A DNA stretch of 64,000 nucleotides from the NCBI RefSeq assembly GCF_900119315.1, contig NZ_LT827010.1, positions 3,443,001 through 3,507,000 on the forward strand. Direction: 5' to 3'. This DNA is from Actinoplanes sp. SE50/110. Lineage in GTDB: Bacteria > Actinomycetota > Actinomycetes > Mycobacteriales > Micromonosporaceae. The position numbers and the translations under genes are program-made. The notes beneath the pieces are model-generated. The model ran no database searches and had not been told where the DNA came from. It worked only from the letters and a program-made list of their open reading frames with translations. Shown in pieces: positions 63,818 through 64,000 of this stretch (positions are counted from its first letter, which is position 1; each line of letters opens with the position of its first letter).

Positions 63818-64000
63818 GCGCGCGCCGGCCGATCCTGTCGCACCTGTTCCTGATCTGCTGGGCGGTGCTGACCACGCTGCCGCTGCTGTGGGCGGTGCTC
63901 AGTTCGTTCAAGAGCGACACCGAGATCCTCACCGACCCGTGGCGCCCGCCGTCCCGGCTGCGCTGGGAGAACTGGACCCGCGCCTGGACCTCGGCCCACC
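63814..64000 (+). CDS. ABC transporter permease (NgcG-like), 3' end outside window
   Basis: The first 62 residues are visible: a cytoplasmic start (SARRPILSHLFLICWAVL), the first membrane helix, and AVLSSFKSDTEILTDPW, the MalG-type periplasmic segment. GTG 63814 overlaps the NgcF-like stop. The gene is cut by the window end. Confidence 0.85.
   Translation, partial: MSARRPILSHLFLICWAVLTTLPLLWAVLSSFKSDTEILTDPWRPPSRLRWENWTRAWTSAH

Overview
The window is chromosomal DNA from a high-GC actinomycete. Third codon positions are strongly G/C, GTG and TTG starts are frequent, and stop/start overlaps of the ATGA or GTGA type are common. The gene content includes Ser/Thr protein kinase, DUF574 methyltransferase, DUF4232 lipoprotein, NgcEFG-like transporter and MurQ/MurR with NamZ. 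This fits the Micromonosporaceae (Actinoplanes-like), but the genus is an inference. Nearly all of the window is protein coding. I saw no rRNA, tRNA or CRISPR array.

1-12.9 kb: A translationally coupled cassette opens the window: a helical-repeat protein cut by the window edge, a CHAT-type caspase-fold protease, and an alpha/beta hydrolase. A PanE-like reductase and a KatG catalase-peroxidase follow, with a decayed sigma-factor fragment just upstream of katG. Next is a large TIR-transmembrane-coiled-coil protein carrying 14 WD40 repeats that are near-identical in DNA and exactly 135 bp apart. A transposase tail lies in front of it. Both the cassette and the TIR protein look like conflict or signalling systems. 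An APH-family kinase and a DUF2071 protein close the segment.

13-28 kb: A TetR gene precedes a four-gene operon (AtuA-like, acyl-CoA carboxylase beta and alpha, acyl-CoA dehydrogenase) that suggests breakdown of branched or acyclic-terpenoid acyl-CoAs. The promoter carries a palindrome over its -35 box. Then come a secreted pectinesterase, a membrane Ser/Thr kinase with a membrane partner, and a complete P450/ferredoxin/ferredoxin-reductase operon. A DUF4232 lipoprotein and a DUF574 methyltransferase follow.

28-48 kb: An accessory region with signs of turnover. It has a NADAR protein, a DMT-like membrane protein, a decayed nucleotidyltransferase, an intact IS701-family element (21-bp perfect inverted repeats, CTAG target duplication), and a trypsin-like secreted protease of atypical codon use. 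Two luciferase-like monooxygenases sit with a frameshifted MFS transporter. Further along are a small trypco-like protein, lipoproteins, a CAP-domain protein, a large secreted ricin/beta-helix protein, a CPBP protease, an ECF sigma factor, a HEAT-type protein, an LtrA deletion remnant and a two-component system.

48.7-56.6 kb: After a GT39-like membrane protein lies the most striking locus. It is a thiazole-forming RiPP (TOMM/LAP) cluster: YcaO cyclodehydratase, a small Cys4 E1-like protein, a fusion of leader-binding/E1-like and SagB-type dehydrogenase, a second nitroreductase, a precursor whose core is 20 cysteines at strict three-residue spacing with no Ser or Thr, and a membrane M50 metalloprotease with a PqqD-like front domain.

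56.9-64 kb: A cell-wall recycling locus. namZ-murR-murQ run leftward. Facing right are a secreted serine hydrolase, an NgcE-like binding protein and two permeases, the last cut by the window end. Together they would release, import and convert MurNAc/GlcNAc fragments under the MurR/RpiR regulator.
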